Below are positions 43,754 to 52,452 of a DNA stretch of 64,000 bases, piece by piece (positions within the stretch are counted from its first letter, which is position 1; each line of letters starts with the position of its first letter). This DNA comes from JACKOB01 sp024234575. GTDB lineage: Bacteria > Pseudomonadota > Gammaproteobacteria > Pseudomonadales > Oleiphilaceae. The position numbers were made by a program, and so were the translations under genes. The stretch is from the NCBI GenBank assembly GCA_051208035.1, contig JBPJFZ010000004.1, positions 186,001-250,000 on the forward strand, given 5' to 3'. The notes below the pieces were generated by a model. It had not been told where the DNA came from. It was given only the letters and a program-made list of their open reading frames with translations, and made no database searches.

Positions 43754-44545
43754 ATGGATATAGATTTTCCTTTAATTCTGGTGCTCCTTACTTTGGGTAC
43801 CGGCGTGGTATGGGCAATTGACCGCCTGTTTTTTTATCAAAAACGTTTTGTCGCAGCAGAGCAAAGAGCGAAAAGTACTGGAACAGACCTTGAAACTGAG
43901 CTTGAAGAGCCCGCGCTGGTAGAAATGAGCCGGTCGTTCTTCCCGGTATTGGCATTGGTTTTAGTTCTGCGTTCTTTTTTGATTGAGCCTTTTCAAATTC
44001 CTTCCGGATCTATGCTGCCTACACTAGAGGTCGGAGATTTTATTTTAGTGAATAAGTTTACCTACGGTGTACGTTTGCCGGTGCTTGGAACCAAAGTGGT
44101 GTCGTTAGGTGATCCGAAAGCAGGTGATGTACTGGTATTCAGGTTTCCCAAAGATGGGAAAACCAATTACATCAAACGTGTTGTGGGTGTTGGTGGTGAT
44201 GTTATTCGCTATGATCAGAAGAATCTCTTTATCAATGGTCAGCAGATCAGCTCGGATTTCGAGGGGGCGATAAATGGACAGGAGATGTTTGAGGAAAATC
44301 TTTCAGGTACCGTCCATAATATATATAAGGATCCAGCGCGCGGCATGCATATGGGGGCTGGCGAGTGGGTTGTACCAGAAGGCCATTACTTTGTAATGGG
44401 TGACAACCGGGACAATAGCAACGATAGCCGCTTTTGGGGGTTTGTACCGGATCACCTGGTTGTGGGCAAAGCCTTCGCTATTTGGATGCATTGGGAAACA
44501 CTGTTTTCCATTCCTAGTTTCTCTCGTGTGGGTGGATTTGACTAA
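43754..44545 (+). CDS. lepB: Signal peptidase I
   Basis: Inner-membrane serine protease that removes signal peptides from secreted proteins. There is an N-terminal membrane helix (about 5-24), a short charged loop, and a second hydrophobic segment (about 58-75). The catalytic Ser86 is in IPSGSMLPTLEVGD and the general base Lys141 in YIKRVVGVGGD. The C-terminal GDNRDNSNDSRFWGFVP box is present. The 263-residue length is shorter than E. coli LepB (324) but usual for Pseudomonas-like relatives. It lies 52 bases after lepA. Confidence 0.97.
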   Translation: MDIDFPLILVLLTLGTGVVWAIDRLFFYQKRFVAAEQRAKSTGTDLETELEEPALVEMSRSFFPVLALVLVLRSFLIEPFQIPSGSMLPTLEVGDFILVNKFTYGVRLPVLGTKVVSLGDPKAGDVLVFRFPKDGKTNYIKRVVGVGGDVIRYDQKNLFINGQQISSDFEGAINGQEMFEENLSGTVHNIYKDPARGMHMGAGEWVVPEGHYFVMGDNRDNSNDSRFWGFVPDHLVVGKAFAIWMHWETLFSIPSFSRVGGFD

Positions 44546-44596
44546 ATCGTGACCCGCCACGAAATTGAATGTTAATTGCCAAAAATGGGGTGAATA

Positions 44597-44974
44597 ATGA
44601 CAAAAAATAATCAGGCGGGTGGCTCAACGATTGCAACGCTCTTTCTACTAATAATGGTGGCATTGGCCTTGACATTGGCAATTAAAATTTTGCCTAAGTA
44701 TATGGATAATAACTCGATTAGTAGTGTGATTAGCGCGATGGTTGAGGATTCTCAGGTGACGTCTTATACAGATGATCAGATTTTTACCAAAATCCAGTCG
44801 CGTTTGATCATTAACAATATCAGGGACTTTAAAAACGAAAGTATCAAGATTAGGCGGGATAACGGATTGCTAACCATCGACGCAGATTATGAAGTGCGTG
44901 AAAATATTTTTAAGAATGTTGATGTGGTGGTGTCGTTTACCAATCACGCAGAGACACCGCTTAAGAATAATTAA
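44597..44974 (+). CDS. DUF4845 family membrane protein
   Basis: A 125-residue protein with one N-terminal membrane helix (about 11-33, STIATLFLLIMVALALTLAI) and an exported domain with the conserved FTKIQSRLIINNIRDF and a C-terminal YEVRENIFKNVDVVVSF. DUF4845 members occur between lepB and rnc in Pseudomonas and many other gamma- and betaproteobacteria, as here. Their function is not known; the position suggests a link to signal peptidase or simply co-expression. Confidence 0.87.
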   Translation: MTKNNQAGGSTIATLFLLIMVALALTLAIKILPKYMDNNSISSVISAMVEDSQVTSYTDDQIFTKIQSRLIINNIRDFKNESIKIRRDNGLLTIDADYEVRENIFKNVDVVVSFTNHAETPLKNN

Positions 44975-45026
44975 TGCTCAGCAATGGCGCTGAGTGAATG
45001 AAAAGCAAAGGATATTTAAGCAAACA

Positions 45027-45713
45027 GTGAGTGAAAATTTCGCAAGATTAGAGCGTAGTATTGGCTACGAGTTTACATCAGAGTCTTTGCTTGAGCTTGC
45101 TTTGACGCACAGAAGTTTGGGGCATCTCAACAATGAGCGGTTAGAATTTTTAGGCGACTCATTACTCAATATGGTGATTGCTGAGTATTTGTATCGGCAG
45201 TTTCCCAAACTGAAAGAAGGGCAGATGAGCCGACAGCGAGCAGGGCTTGTCAGAGGCACAACGCTGGCGGAAATTGCCCGTGAGTTTAAGCTGGGAGACT
45301 ACATTCTGCTTGGCTCCGGTGAGCTGAAAAGCGGTGGCTTCAGACGCGATTCTATTCTTGCGGATGCGGTTGAGTCGATTATCGGAGCAATTTATCTCGA
45401 TAGCGGCTTTGAAGTATGTCGCGAGCGTATACTGGCATGGTATGAAAGGCGATTGGATGCACTGTCAGATAAGGGGATCCAGAAAGACTCGAAAACCCGT
45501 CTGCAAGAATTCCTGCAATCTCGTCAGGAACCGCTTCCTAATTATGTGGTGGTGAATGTTACGGGTGAGGCGCACGCGCAGACGTTTTATGTCGACTGTG
45601 AAGTGAGCTTGTTAAGCGAAAAGACTAGTGGTGAGGGAAATAGTAGACGGATCGCAGAGCAAACTGCCGCCCGCAACGCCCTTGTCTTATTGGGAATTGA
45701 GAGTGCAGTATGA
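45027..45713 (+). CDS. rnc: Ribonuclease III
   Basis: Double-strand-specific endoribonuclease for rRNA and mRNA processing. The catalytic signature HNNERLEFLGDSLL-like block reads LNNERLEFLGDSLLNMVIAEYL, and the second acidic cluster lies in DSILADAVESIIGAIYLD. A double-stranded RNA-binding domain (about 155-225) ends in RRIAEQTAARNALVLLG. The start is ambiguous: GTG at 44994 gives 239 residues but has no ribosome binding site; GTG at 45027 gives 228, near the usual length, with AAAGGA somewhat far upstream. era starts inside its stop codon. Confidence 0.96.
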   Translation: MSENFARLERSIGYEFTSESLLELALTHRSLGHLNNERLEFLGDSLLNMVIAEYLYRQFPKLKEGQMSRQRAGLVRGTTLAEIAREFKLGDYILLGSGELKSGGFRRDSILADAVESIIGAIYLDSGFEVCRERILAWYERRLDALSDKGIQKDSKTRLQEFLQSRQEPLPNYVVVNVTGEAHAQTFYVDCEVSLLSEKTSGEGNSRRIAEQTAARNALVLLGIESAV

Positions 45714-46621
45714 ATGAAGTAGCAAATAACGACGAGACCAAATGTGGATTTGTGGCCATTGTGGGGCGGCCAAATGTTGGCAAGTCTACGCTGCTGAACA
45801 AAATTCTTGGACAGAAAATCAGCATTACCTCTAAGAAGCCGCAAACTACCCGACATCAGATTATCGGTATTAAAACGATTGATACGGTTCAGTGCATCTA
45901 TGTCGATACACCGGGGATGCATAAGCCTAATCCGAAGGCGATAAATCGATACATGAACCGTGCGGCAAGCAGCGCGATTAAAGATGTGGATGTTGTGGTT
46001 TTTATTGTGGACAGAACCGCATGGACGGAAGAAGACGATATCGTTCTGCAAAACATATCTCAGCAAAAAGCACCGGTTATTCTCGCGGTCAATAAAGTTG
46101 ATCAGGTAAAGGATAAATCAATCTTGTTGCCGCAGCTTCAGTTATTGTCATCTAAGTATACGTTTGAAGATATGGTGCCAATATCTGCCCTGGATGGACA
46201 TAATGTTGAGGCATTAGAAAAGTCGATTAGCCGATTTCTTCCCAGCAGTATACATTTTTATCCTGAAGATCAGGTTACGGACCGGTCTGAGCGCTTTTTA
46301 GCGGCTGAACTGGTTCGGGAGAAGGTGATGCGTCAGTTAGGTGACGAAGTTCCGTATTCCATTGCGGTTGAAATTGAAGAGTTTAAACCAGAAGGGAGCT
46401 TGTTGACCATTAGTGCATTGATACTCGTTGAGAGACAGGGGCAGAAGAAGATCGTTATTGGAAATAAAGGCGAGCAATTGAAAATTATTGGTCGTGATGC
46501 GCGTTTGGATATGGAACGCGTATTCGGCACCAAGGTTATGCTGAATCTGTGGGTCAAAGTGAAAAGCGGTTGGGCTGATAATGAAAGAGCGCTTAGAAGC
46601 CTTGGTTTCGATGATGTATGA
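45710..46621 (+). CDS. era: GTPase Era
   Basis: Essential GTPase that binds 16S rRNA and monitors 30S assembly. G motifs are IVGRPNVGKSTLLNKILGQ, DTPGMHKPNPKAINRYMNR and NKVDQV, with ISALDGHN as the G5 loop. A KH RNA-binding domain (about 205-290, with IGNKGEQLKIIGRDARLDME) closes the protein. The 303-residue length is standard. The ATG overlaps the rnc stop (ATGA), and recO overlaps its own stop in the same way, so translation is probably coupled. Confidence 0.98.
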   Translation: MNEVANNDETKCGFVAIVGRPNVGKSTLLNKILGQKISITSKKPQTTRHQIIGIKTIDTVQCIYVDTPGMHKPNPKAINRYMNRAASSAIKDVDVVVFIVDRTAWTEEDDIVLQNISQQKAPVILAVNKVDQVKDKSILLPQLQLLSSKYTFEDMVPISALDGHNVEALEKSISRFLPSSIHFYPEDQVTDRSERFLAAELVREKVMRQLGDEVPYSIAVEIEEFKPEGSLLTISALILVERQGQKKIVIGNKGEQLKIIGRDARLDMERVFGTKVMLNLWVKVKSGWADNERALRSLGFDDV

Positions 46622-47349
46622 GCCCAGTGGTGGCGAACGAGCCAGGATACGTTCTGCACAGCGCACACTATAAAGAGACCAGTGTCATCTTAAGTCTGTT
46701 TACATTGAATCACGGCGTGGTACAGCTTATTTCGAAGGGGGCACGCCGGCCTAAAAGCCCCCTGAAGTCAACACTGCAGATTTTCCGCCCGCTACTGGTG
46801 AACTGGGTCGGTTCAGGAGACCTGAAAACGCTAACCGGTGCTGAAACTGCTTCGTCATTTTACCTCAACGCCTTGCCTTCATCGGGGTTAGCCTATTGCT
46901 CAGGCTTGTATATCAACGAATTGTTGACCCGCTTATTACCTCGGGGAGGGCCTTCTGAGGAAATATTTTCGGCCTACGTGACGGCAATGTCCGAGCTATT
47001 TAGCTCGGCACAGGTTGAGCCCGCCTTGCGCCGTTTTGAGATTGTTTTTTTGCGGGAGCTGGGAGCGTTACCTGATTTTGAGTATGACCTGGATACCGGT
47101 GCCGCGATTGAGCCGAGCCGCTTCTACCGAATGCACCATCATGCCGGGTTTGTTCGCGCCGACGATCAGTCCAGCGGTGCCTTGCCAGGGAAGCACATAA
47201 TTGACTGCCGCACCCTGGATTTTAACGACGCGGGGGCGCGCCGTTCTGCCAAATTAATTGCGCGCACGTTGATTGATAATCAATTGCAGGGGCGAGCATT
47301 GAACAGTCGAGAGATGATACGAAAACTGATGGAGTATAAACATGGGTGA
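46618..47349 (+). CDS. recO: DNA repair protein RecO
   Basis: Partner of RecF and RecR that loads RecA onto SSB-coated single strands. The N-terminal OB fold contains the family pattern YVLHSAHYKETSVILSLFTLNHGVVQLISKGARRPKSPL (marker block). The helical part has LAYCSGLYINELLTRLLPRG and FLRELGALPDFEYDLDTGAAI. The 243-residue length matches E. coli (242). It overlaps era by four bases and pdxJ by eight. Confidence 0.95.
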   Translation: MSPVVANEPGYVLHSAHYKETSVILSLFTLNHGVVQLISKGARRPKSPLKSTLQIFRPLLVNWVGSGDLKTLTGAETASSFYLNALPSSGLAYCSGLYINELLTRLLPRGGPSEEIFSAYVTAMSELFSSAQVEPALRRFEIVFLRELGALPDFEYDLDTGAAIEPSRFYRMHHHAGFVRADDQSSGALPGKHIIDCRTLDFNDAGARRSAKLIARTLIDNQLQGRALNSREMIRKLMEYKHG

Positions 47350-48088
47350 AAGAATTTTACTGGGCATAAATGTAGATCATGTCGCGACCTTGCGGCAGGC
47401 ACGAGGCACAAGATTTCCTGACCCTGTTTATGCCGCAATGCTTGCAGAGCAGGCCGGTGCGGACGGGATTACCATTCACCCTAGGGAAGACCGAAGACAC
47501 ATTCAGGATCGTGATGTCTGGGTAATGAAAGAGACATTAACAACCCGGATGAACCTGGAAATGGCTGTGACTGAATCAATGTTGCAGCTGGCAGAAAAAG
47601 TGCAGCCAGCGCATTGTTGTCTGGTGCCTGAAAAAAGAGAAGAGCTCACAACGGAAGGTGGATTGGATGTGGCCGGGCAGGAGTCACGTATTCGTGAAGC
47701 TTGCCAGCGCTTGCAGGAGGCTGGTATGCAAGTCTCGCTTTTTATTGATGCAGATCCTTCACAGATTGAGGCCGCACACCGTTGTGGCGCACAAGCCATT
47801 GAGCTGCATACCGGTCAATACGCAGATGCAGAAAATGCAGCAGAGCAAAGCCACCAGCTGGTGTTTTTGAAAGAAGGTGTCACGTTGGCCCATGAGCTTG
47901 GGTTGATCATTAATGCGGGTCATGGACTGCACTACCATAATGTTCAGGCTATCGCCATGTTGCCAGAAATTAATGAACTTAATATTGGCCACAGTATTGT
48001 TGCCAGAGCATTGTTCACGGGGTTTTCTGAAGCTGTGCGTGAAATGAAAGATATTATGGAAAAAGCCCGCGCCTCTGTTATGGCATAG
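47342..48088 (+). CDS. pdxJ: Pyridoxine 5'-phosphate synthase
   Basis: Condenses 3-amino-2-oxopropyl phosphate with deoxyxylulose 5-phosphate to pyridoxine phosphate, the last ring-forming step of DXP-dependent vitamin B6 synthesis. TIM-barrel signatures are LLGINVDHVATLRQARGTRFPDPV, GITIHPREDRRHIQDRDV, CCLVPEKREELTTEGGLDV, SLFIDADPSQIEAA, IELHTGQYAD, NAGHGLHYHNV and ELNIGHSIVARALF. The 248-residue length is standard. It is the last gene of the lepA-to-pdxJ run and is convergent with barA. Confidence 0.98.
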   Translation: MGERILLGINVDHVATLRQARGTRFPDPVYAAMLAEQAGADGITIHPREDRRHIQDRDVWVMKETLTTRMNLEMAVTESMLQLAEKVQPAHCCLVPEKREELTTEGGLDVAGQESRIREACQRLQEAGMQVSLFIDADPSQIEAAHRCGAQAIELHTGQYADAENAAEQSHQLVFLKEGVTLAHELGLIINAGHGLHYHNVQAIAMLPEINELNIGHSIVARALFTGFSEAVREMKDIMEKARASVMA

Positions 48089-48131
48089 GCGTTATCCACG
48101 TAAGAGGTTCCCCTCTATTTATTGGTGACGT

Positions 48132-50981
48132 TTAAACGTCTTTGCGGTTGGCAGTATGTCTCCTTCGGAACATTTGCTGCCAATCGTTGTTTTCCGACCA
48201 GGTTAACACCCGCTCGATCGCAGCCATCAATCCACTGAATTCCTGATAAGCTGGCTCGGCGTCCAGTTTTAGTGACGTCTCGAATGACTCAGAGTAGTGT
48301 CGAAGCTCCGGAACTCCGCAGTAGCGGGTGGCTCCGTGTAGTTTATGAACACGGTTTAACAGCAAATCCCTCTCATCGTTTTCGAAGTGCTCCTGAATCG
48401 CCTCTCTATCATCGATTAAATGCTCGATGAGCATACTAAATAGTTCTTCTGCCAAATCTGCTTTGCCAGCAGCAAGCGCAATGCTGGCCTCGATATCTAC
48501 CGACGGCCCCTGTGTGGCTCGGTTTGACGGTTTGATTGATTTAGACGGAAGTGCACGCCTTGTGGAAGCATAAGGTGTCGCGCGATAGCCGGTGCGGCGA
48601 AATATGACGTCTTGCAGCTGCGCTTCACTGATGGGTTTGGTCAGGTAGTCATTAAAACCGTTGGCAAGAAGATTGTGTTTTTCTTCCGCCAGGGCATGGG
48701 CAGTCAGCGCTATTATAGGCGTTTTTCGGTTTTTATCCTGTTCAAGTTCACGTATTCTGCGGGTTGTTTCAATGCCGTCCATGCCAGGCATTTGCACATC
48801 CATAAATATTAAGTCGTAACTGTTCTGTTTTGATTTGCTTAAGGCTTCAAAGCCGCTTGAAGCGGTGTGCACTTGCACGTAGAGCTCTTCTAACAACGCT
48901 TTCACCAGTTTAAGGTTGGCGTCGTTGTCATCTACGGCCAAGATTAACGGTGTTTTAACATCACTGGCCGCGTTGGTTGCAAGCGGAGTTTCGGGCACTT
49001 CTGCCGCAATTTGCTTTTTCTCACCCTGTAGTACTAGAAGCAATTTTTCGTACAGACGTTGTTGTTGAACGGGTTTGCTGATATGCGCCGAAGCGGAAGC
49101 TAAAACGGCATGATCATCTTCGTCTATGGTGGGTGTCAGTAAAACTGTTCGACAGTCGCGGTTGAATTCAAGTTCTTTTATCAGGTTGCTAAGCTGGTTG
49201 GAGTTCAATTGATGTTTATTGACACCAATAATGGCTGCACCAAACCCCTTGTGTTCCGTCTGTGCCTTGATGACTTTTTGTACCAACTGATCGAGGCTTT
49301 CGGCAATCTCTACTTTCACGCCCCACACGTTAAACAGGTGTTGTATCGACAACCTTGAAGTAGGGTGGGTTTCATGCAAGATTATCGACTCACCCTTTAT
49401 ATCCCGCTGTGAAGGACCTGGTATGGCATTCGTTGCGATGTCTGTAGGCAATGTGAACCAAAAGGTCGAGCCCTTGCCCAGCTCGCTTTCGACACCAATC
49501 TCACCGCCCATTTCTTCTATCAATCGCTTTGAAATTACCAGTCCTAAGCCGGTGCCGCCATATTGCCGGGCGGTTGACGCGTCAGCTTGTGAGAATGCAT
49601 GAAATAATGACTGCTGTTGCACTCGCGAGAGGCCAACGCCGGTATCGGTAACGCTAATTTTGATGGTTACCTGGTTGCCGTTTAAATCTTCCAACATCGC
49701 TCTCAAAACCACCTCGCCGCTTTGGGTGAACTTGATGGCATTGCTCACAAGGTTGGTAACAATTTGTTTAATGCGTAATGGGTCGCCGAAAATATCTTCG
49801 GGAACATCACCGTAGACTAGGGGTACTAGCTCCAGATACTTTTGATGTGCGGCTGGTGCCAGCATGGTGAGTACGTCTTCGACCACTTCCCTTAGTCGCA
49901 GAGGGGTGTGGTCCAAGGTGAGTTTTCCGGCTTCGATTTTTGAGAAATCGAGAATGTCGTTGATGATTGTTAGCAGGATTTCAGAAGATTTCTTGATGGT
50001 CGACAGGTGATCTTTTTGTTGCTGATTGAGGTGCCCTTTTAATAGCAAATTGGTAAACCCCAGAATACCATTAAGTGGCGTCCGGATTTCATGGCTCATA
50101 TTTGCCAGAAATTCTGATTTAATCCGGCTGGCTTCGAGAGCTTCTTTGCGGGCGATGTCCAGTTCAATATTTTGTATTTCTATGGTTTCAAGAGTCTCTC
50201 TCAGGTCTTCGGTGGCCTGGTCGATATTTTGCTGCATTTCTTCGTAGGCGTTACTTAGTGACTCTGCCATCGAGTTGATACCAGACTCCAGCTCTTTCAG
50301 TTCGAGACCGGAGTTTGTGTAGACTCTGGTGTCGAGCTTGCCCTCACGAATGGCGGTGACCGCCCGCGTGATTGCCATAATGGGGTCGGTGACATCTCGG
50401 CTCATCCGGATAGCGATAAAACTGTTAATCAACAGCCCAACCAGAATGAGCAGGGTGCTGGTAATCAGTGTCTGGTACTTTTGTATTTTGGCATTAGCGT
50501 GGGAAAGCTCCATCACTACCCAGCCAATGGGCTTTTCATTTTTGTTGATATGGACAGTTGTGTGGTTATGGATGCCTTTAGGAATGTTGTGAATGGGAGA
50601 AAAGAAACGTGTGGAGGACTGCCCGTGAGACAGGCTTAGCGTATTTTGTGGCAGCTGCGGAAACTCAATGCCATCATCTATTTTTGGCCCAACTTGCACG
50701 AGCCCTTTATTGTTGGCACCAAAAATCACCACTGAACGCACATCGTTTTCTTCGAGAGCGCCGTTGGCCAGAGACAGCAATAGCTCGAGATTATTCGTTT
50801 CAACACCATACTCGCTTGCAATAGAAAGCTGGCGGCTGATGGATAGCCCTTTCTCCACCAGCAGATCATCAATATTTTTCAGGCGGGTTTGGGTAAAAAC
50901 CAAACCGAGAATCAGAGCAATGGTGACGGTTGGAAATATCGCCAGGATCAGTACTCTGTTTTTTATGCCCCACCGTTTCAT
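48132..50981 (-). CDS. barA: Hybrid sensor histidine kinase BarA/GacS
   Basis: Inner-membrane sensor at the top of the Gac/Csr cascade, which controls small RNAs that titrate CsrA/RsmA. The domains in order are: membrane helix (about 10-30), periplasmic sensor, second helix (about 170-190), HAMP, phosphoacceptor domain with His297 in FLANMSHEIRTPLNGILGF, ATPase domain (GTGLGLVISKRLIEEMGG), a degenerate receiver (about 540-660) without a phosphoacceptor Asp, a true receiver with Asp728 in DLIFMDVQMPGMDGIE, and an HPt domain with His879 in RVHKLHGATRYCG. The 949-residue length fits. Its order next to cysM, rlmD and relA is that of Pseudomonas gacS. The response regulator (UvrY/GacA) is not here. 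Confidence 0.95.
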   Translation of the reverse strand: MKRWGIKNRVLILAIFPTVTIALILGLVFTQTRLKNIDDLLVEKGLSISRQLSIASEYGVETNNLELLLSLANGALEENDVRSVVIFGANNKGLVQVGPKIDDGIEFPQLPQNTLSLSHGQSSTRFFSPIHNIPKGIHNHTTVHINKNEKPIGWVVMELSHANAKIQKYQTLITSTLLILVGLLINSFIAIRMSRDVTDPIMAITRAVTAIREGKLDTRVYTNSGLELKELESGINSMAESLSNAYEEMQQNIDQATEDLRETLETIEIQNIELDIARKEALEASRIKSEFLANMSHEIRTPLNGILGFTNLLLKGHLNQQQKDHLSTIKKSSEILLTIINDILDFSKIEAGKLTLDHTPLRLREVVEDVLTMLAPAAHQKYLELVPLVYGDVPEDIFGDPLRIKQIVTNLVSNAIKFTQSGEVVLRAMLEDLNGNQVTIKISVTDTGVGLSRVQQQSLFHAFSQADASTARQYGGTGLGLVISKRLIEEMGGEIGVESELGKGSTFWFTLPTDIATNAIPGPSQRDIKGESIILHETHPTSRLSIQHLFNVWGVKVEIAESLDQLVQKVIKAQTEHKGFGAAIIGVNKHQLNSNQLSNLIKELEFNRDCRTVLLTPTIDEDDHAVLASASAHISKPVQQQRLYEKLLLVLQGEKKQIAAEVPETPLATNAASDVKTPLILAVDDNDANLKLVKALLEELYVQVHTASSGFEALSKSKQNSYDLIFMDVQMPGMDGIETTRRIRELEQDKNRKTPIIALTAHALAEEKHNLLANGFNDYLTKPISEAQLQDVIFRRTGYRATPYASTRRALPSKSIKPSNRATQGPSVDIEASIALAAGKADLAEELFSMLIEHLIDDREAIQEHFENDERDLLLNRVHKLHGATRYCGVPELRHYSESFETSLKLDAEPAYQEFSGLMAAIERVLTWSENNDWQQMFRRRHTANRKDV

Positions 50982-51407
50982 AGAGGTCTCTTTTGTATTA
51001 TGTCTGTCGGTTTCTTCTGTTTTCTACTGTGCACAAGGTTTATATAAACAAACCATATATCAAATAGATATTTTAATATTGAAAAGTAATATTATGCCGA
51101 CGACGCACTTCGTTTTATGATAATTAGTGCTCGGATGTCACTATGGTTGCCAGAAAAGTAAGGTTTAGAATGTGTGACTGTTCTGGACAGTTTAAACGTA
51201 CAACTTTAGCTTAACTGATGAATGGACCCTTGGGTAACTATACAGGGCTTTCCGATAAAGAATTCGATACAGTTTTTATACAAAGTGTGCCGGGGTGCGC
51301 AATTACTATAGCGGCTCTGGCCAAAATAATCTGAGGTTCCTTGACGTTGTGTTTGGGGGCTGGGAATTGCCCCTGACATCGTAAACCTCAACAGAAGTGA
51401 GTTGATC
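50982..51407. other. barA-cysM divergent intergenic region
   Basis: 426 bases without a gene. An AT-rich part near barA has two copies of TAATATT (51074-51080 and 51087-51093), 13 bases apart. Near cysM, GGGGC (51356-51360) and GCCCC (51369-51373) could form a short hairpin about 35 bases before the start. I see no reliable promoter or CysB-type site. Confidence 0.45.
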
Positions 51408-52301
51408 ATGGAATATCCAACCATTGAACAGTATGTCGGTAATACGCCTTTAGTTCGCCTGCAGCGCATTGCAGGAGAGACCTCTAATATTATTCTGGCC
51501 AAACTTGAAGGTAATAATCCCGCGGGCTCAGTTAAAGATCGCCCTGCGATAAGCATGATTCAGGAGGCGGAAGCTCGCGGTGACATCGCCCCCGGCGATA
51601 CGCTGATAGAGGCCACCAGCGGTAATACCGGCATCGCACTGGCAATGGCAGCCGCCATCAAAGGTTACAAAATGGTGTTGATAATGCCAGAGAATATGAG
51701 TGAAGAGCGGCGAGCATCAATGCGTGCGTATGGGGCCGAAATTATCACCGTCACCCGTGCTCAAAGTATGGAAGGAGCGCGGGATCTAGCACAGCAAATG
51801 CAGCGAGAAGGCAAGGGTAAGGTGTTGGACCAGTTTGGTAATGCTGACAATCCACTGGCACATTACAAAACTACCGGACCAGAACTCTGGCAGCAAACGG
51901 GTGGAAAAATTACGCACTTTGTTAGCTCCATGGGTACCACCGGCACGATCATGGGTACATCCCGCTATCTGAAAGAGCAAAATCCCGCGATTCAGATTGT
52001 GGGGTTGCAACCCAGTGAGGGGGCTGCGATACCCGGCATCAGGCGTTGGTCGAAAGAATACCTCCCTGCCATCTTTGATGCATCCAGGGTCGATACGGTG
52101 ATGGATATTGGTCAGGTTGAAGCTGAGGATACGATGCGGGCGTTGGCACAAAAAGAAGGGATATTTTGTGGTGTGTCTTCGGGTGGGGCCATTGCTGGAG
52201 CTTTGCGTTTATCAGCAACGGTTGAAAATGCGGTAATCGTCGCCATCATATGTGATCGAGGTGACCGGTATCTCTCCACCGGGGTTTTTTCTGCTAATTG
52301 A
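51408..52301 (+). CDS. cysM: Cysteine synthase B
   Basis: PLP enzyme that makes cysteine from O-acetylserine and sulfide or thiosulfate. The PLP lysine lies in GNNPAGSVKDRPAISMI, the Ser/Thr loop is EATSGNTGIALAMAAAI, the phosphate loop SSMGTTGTIMGTSRYL, and IPGIRRWSKEYLP and FCGVSSGGAIAGAL mark the CysM rather than CysK branch. The ATG at 51408 gives 297 residues; the frame extends to a TTG two codons earlier. It begins the cysM-rlmD-relA-mazG run. Confidence 0.96.
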   Translation: MEYPTIEQYVGNTPLVRLQRIAGETSNIILAKLEGNNPAGSVKDRPAISMIQEAEARGDIAPGDTLIEATSGNTGIALAMAAAIKGYKMVLIMPENMSEERRASMRAYGAEIITVTRAQSMEGARDLAQQMQREGKGKVLDQFGNADNPLAHYKTTGPELWQQTGGKITHFVSSMGTTGTIMGTSRYLKEQNPAIQIVGLQPSEGAAIPGIRRWSKEYLPAIFDASRVDTVMDIGQVEAEDTMRALAQKEGIFCGVSSGGAIAGALRLSATVENAVIVAIICDRGDRYLSTGVFSAN

Positions 52302-52452
52302 GATGCCGTTGGGGTGCCTAATTCGCTATAATCGCGCCCCATTTATATCCTGCTTTTAGAATAAGCGGTTGTACAAGGCCACTTTTCTCAAGGTTTTCTT
52401 TTTCGCAAGCAAGGCGCTGTCCAATAAGTGGCGTCTCAATCAGGACTCATTC

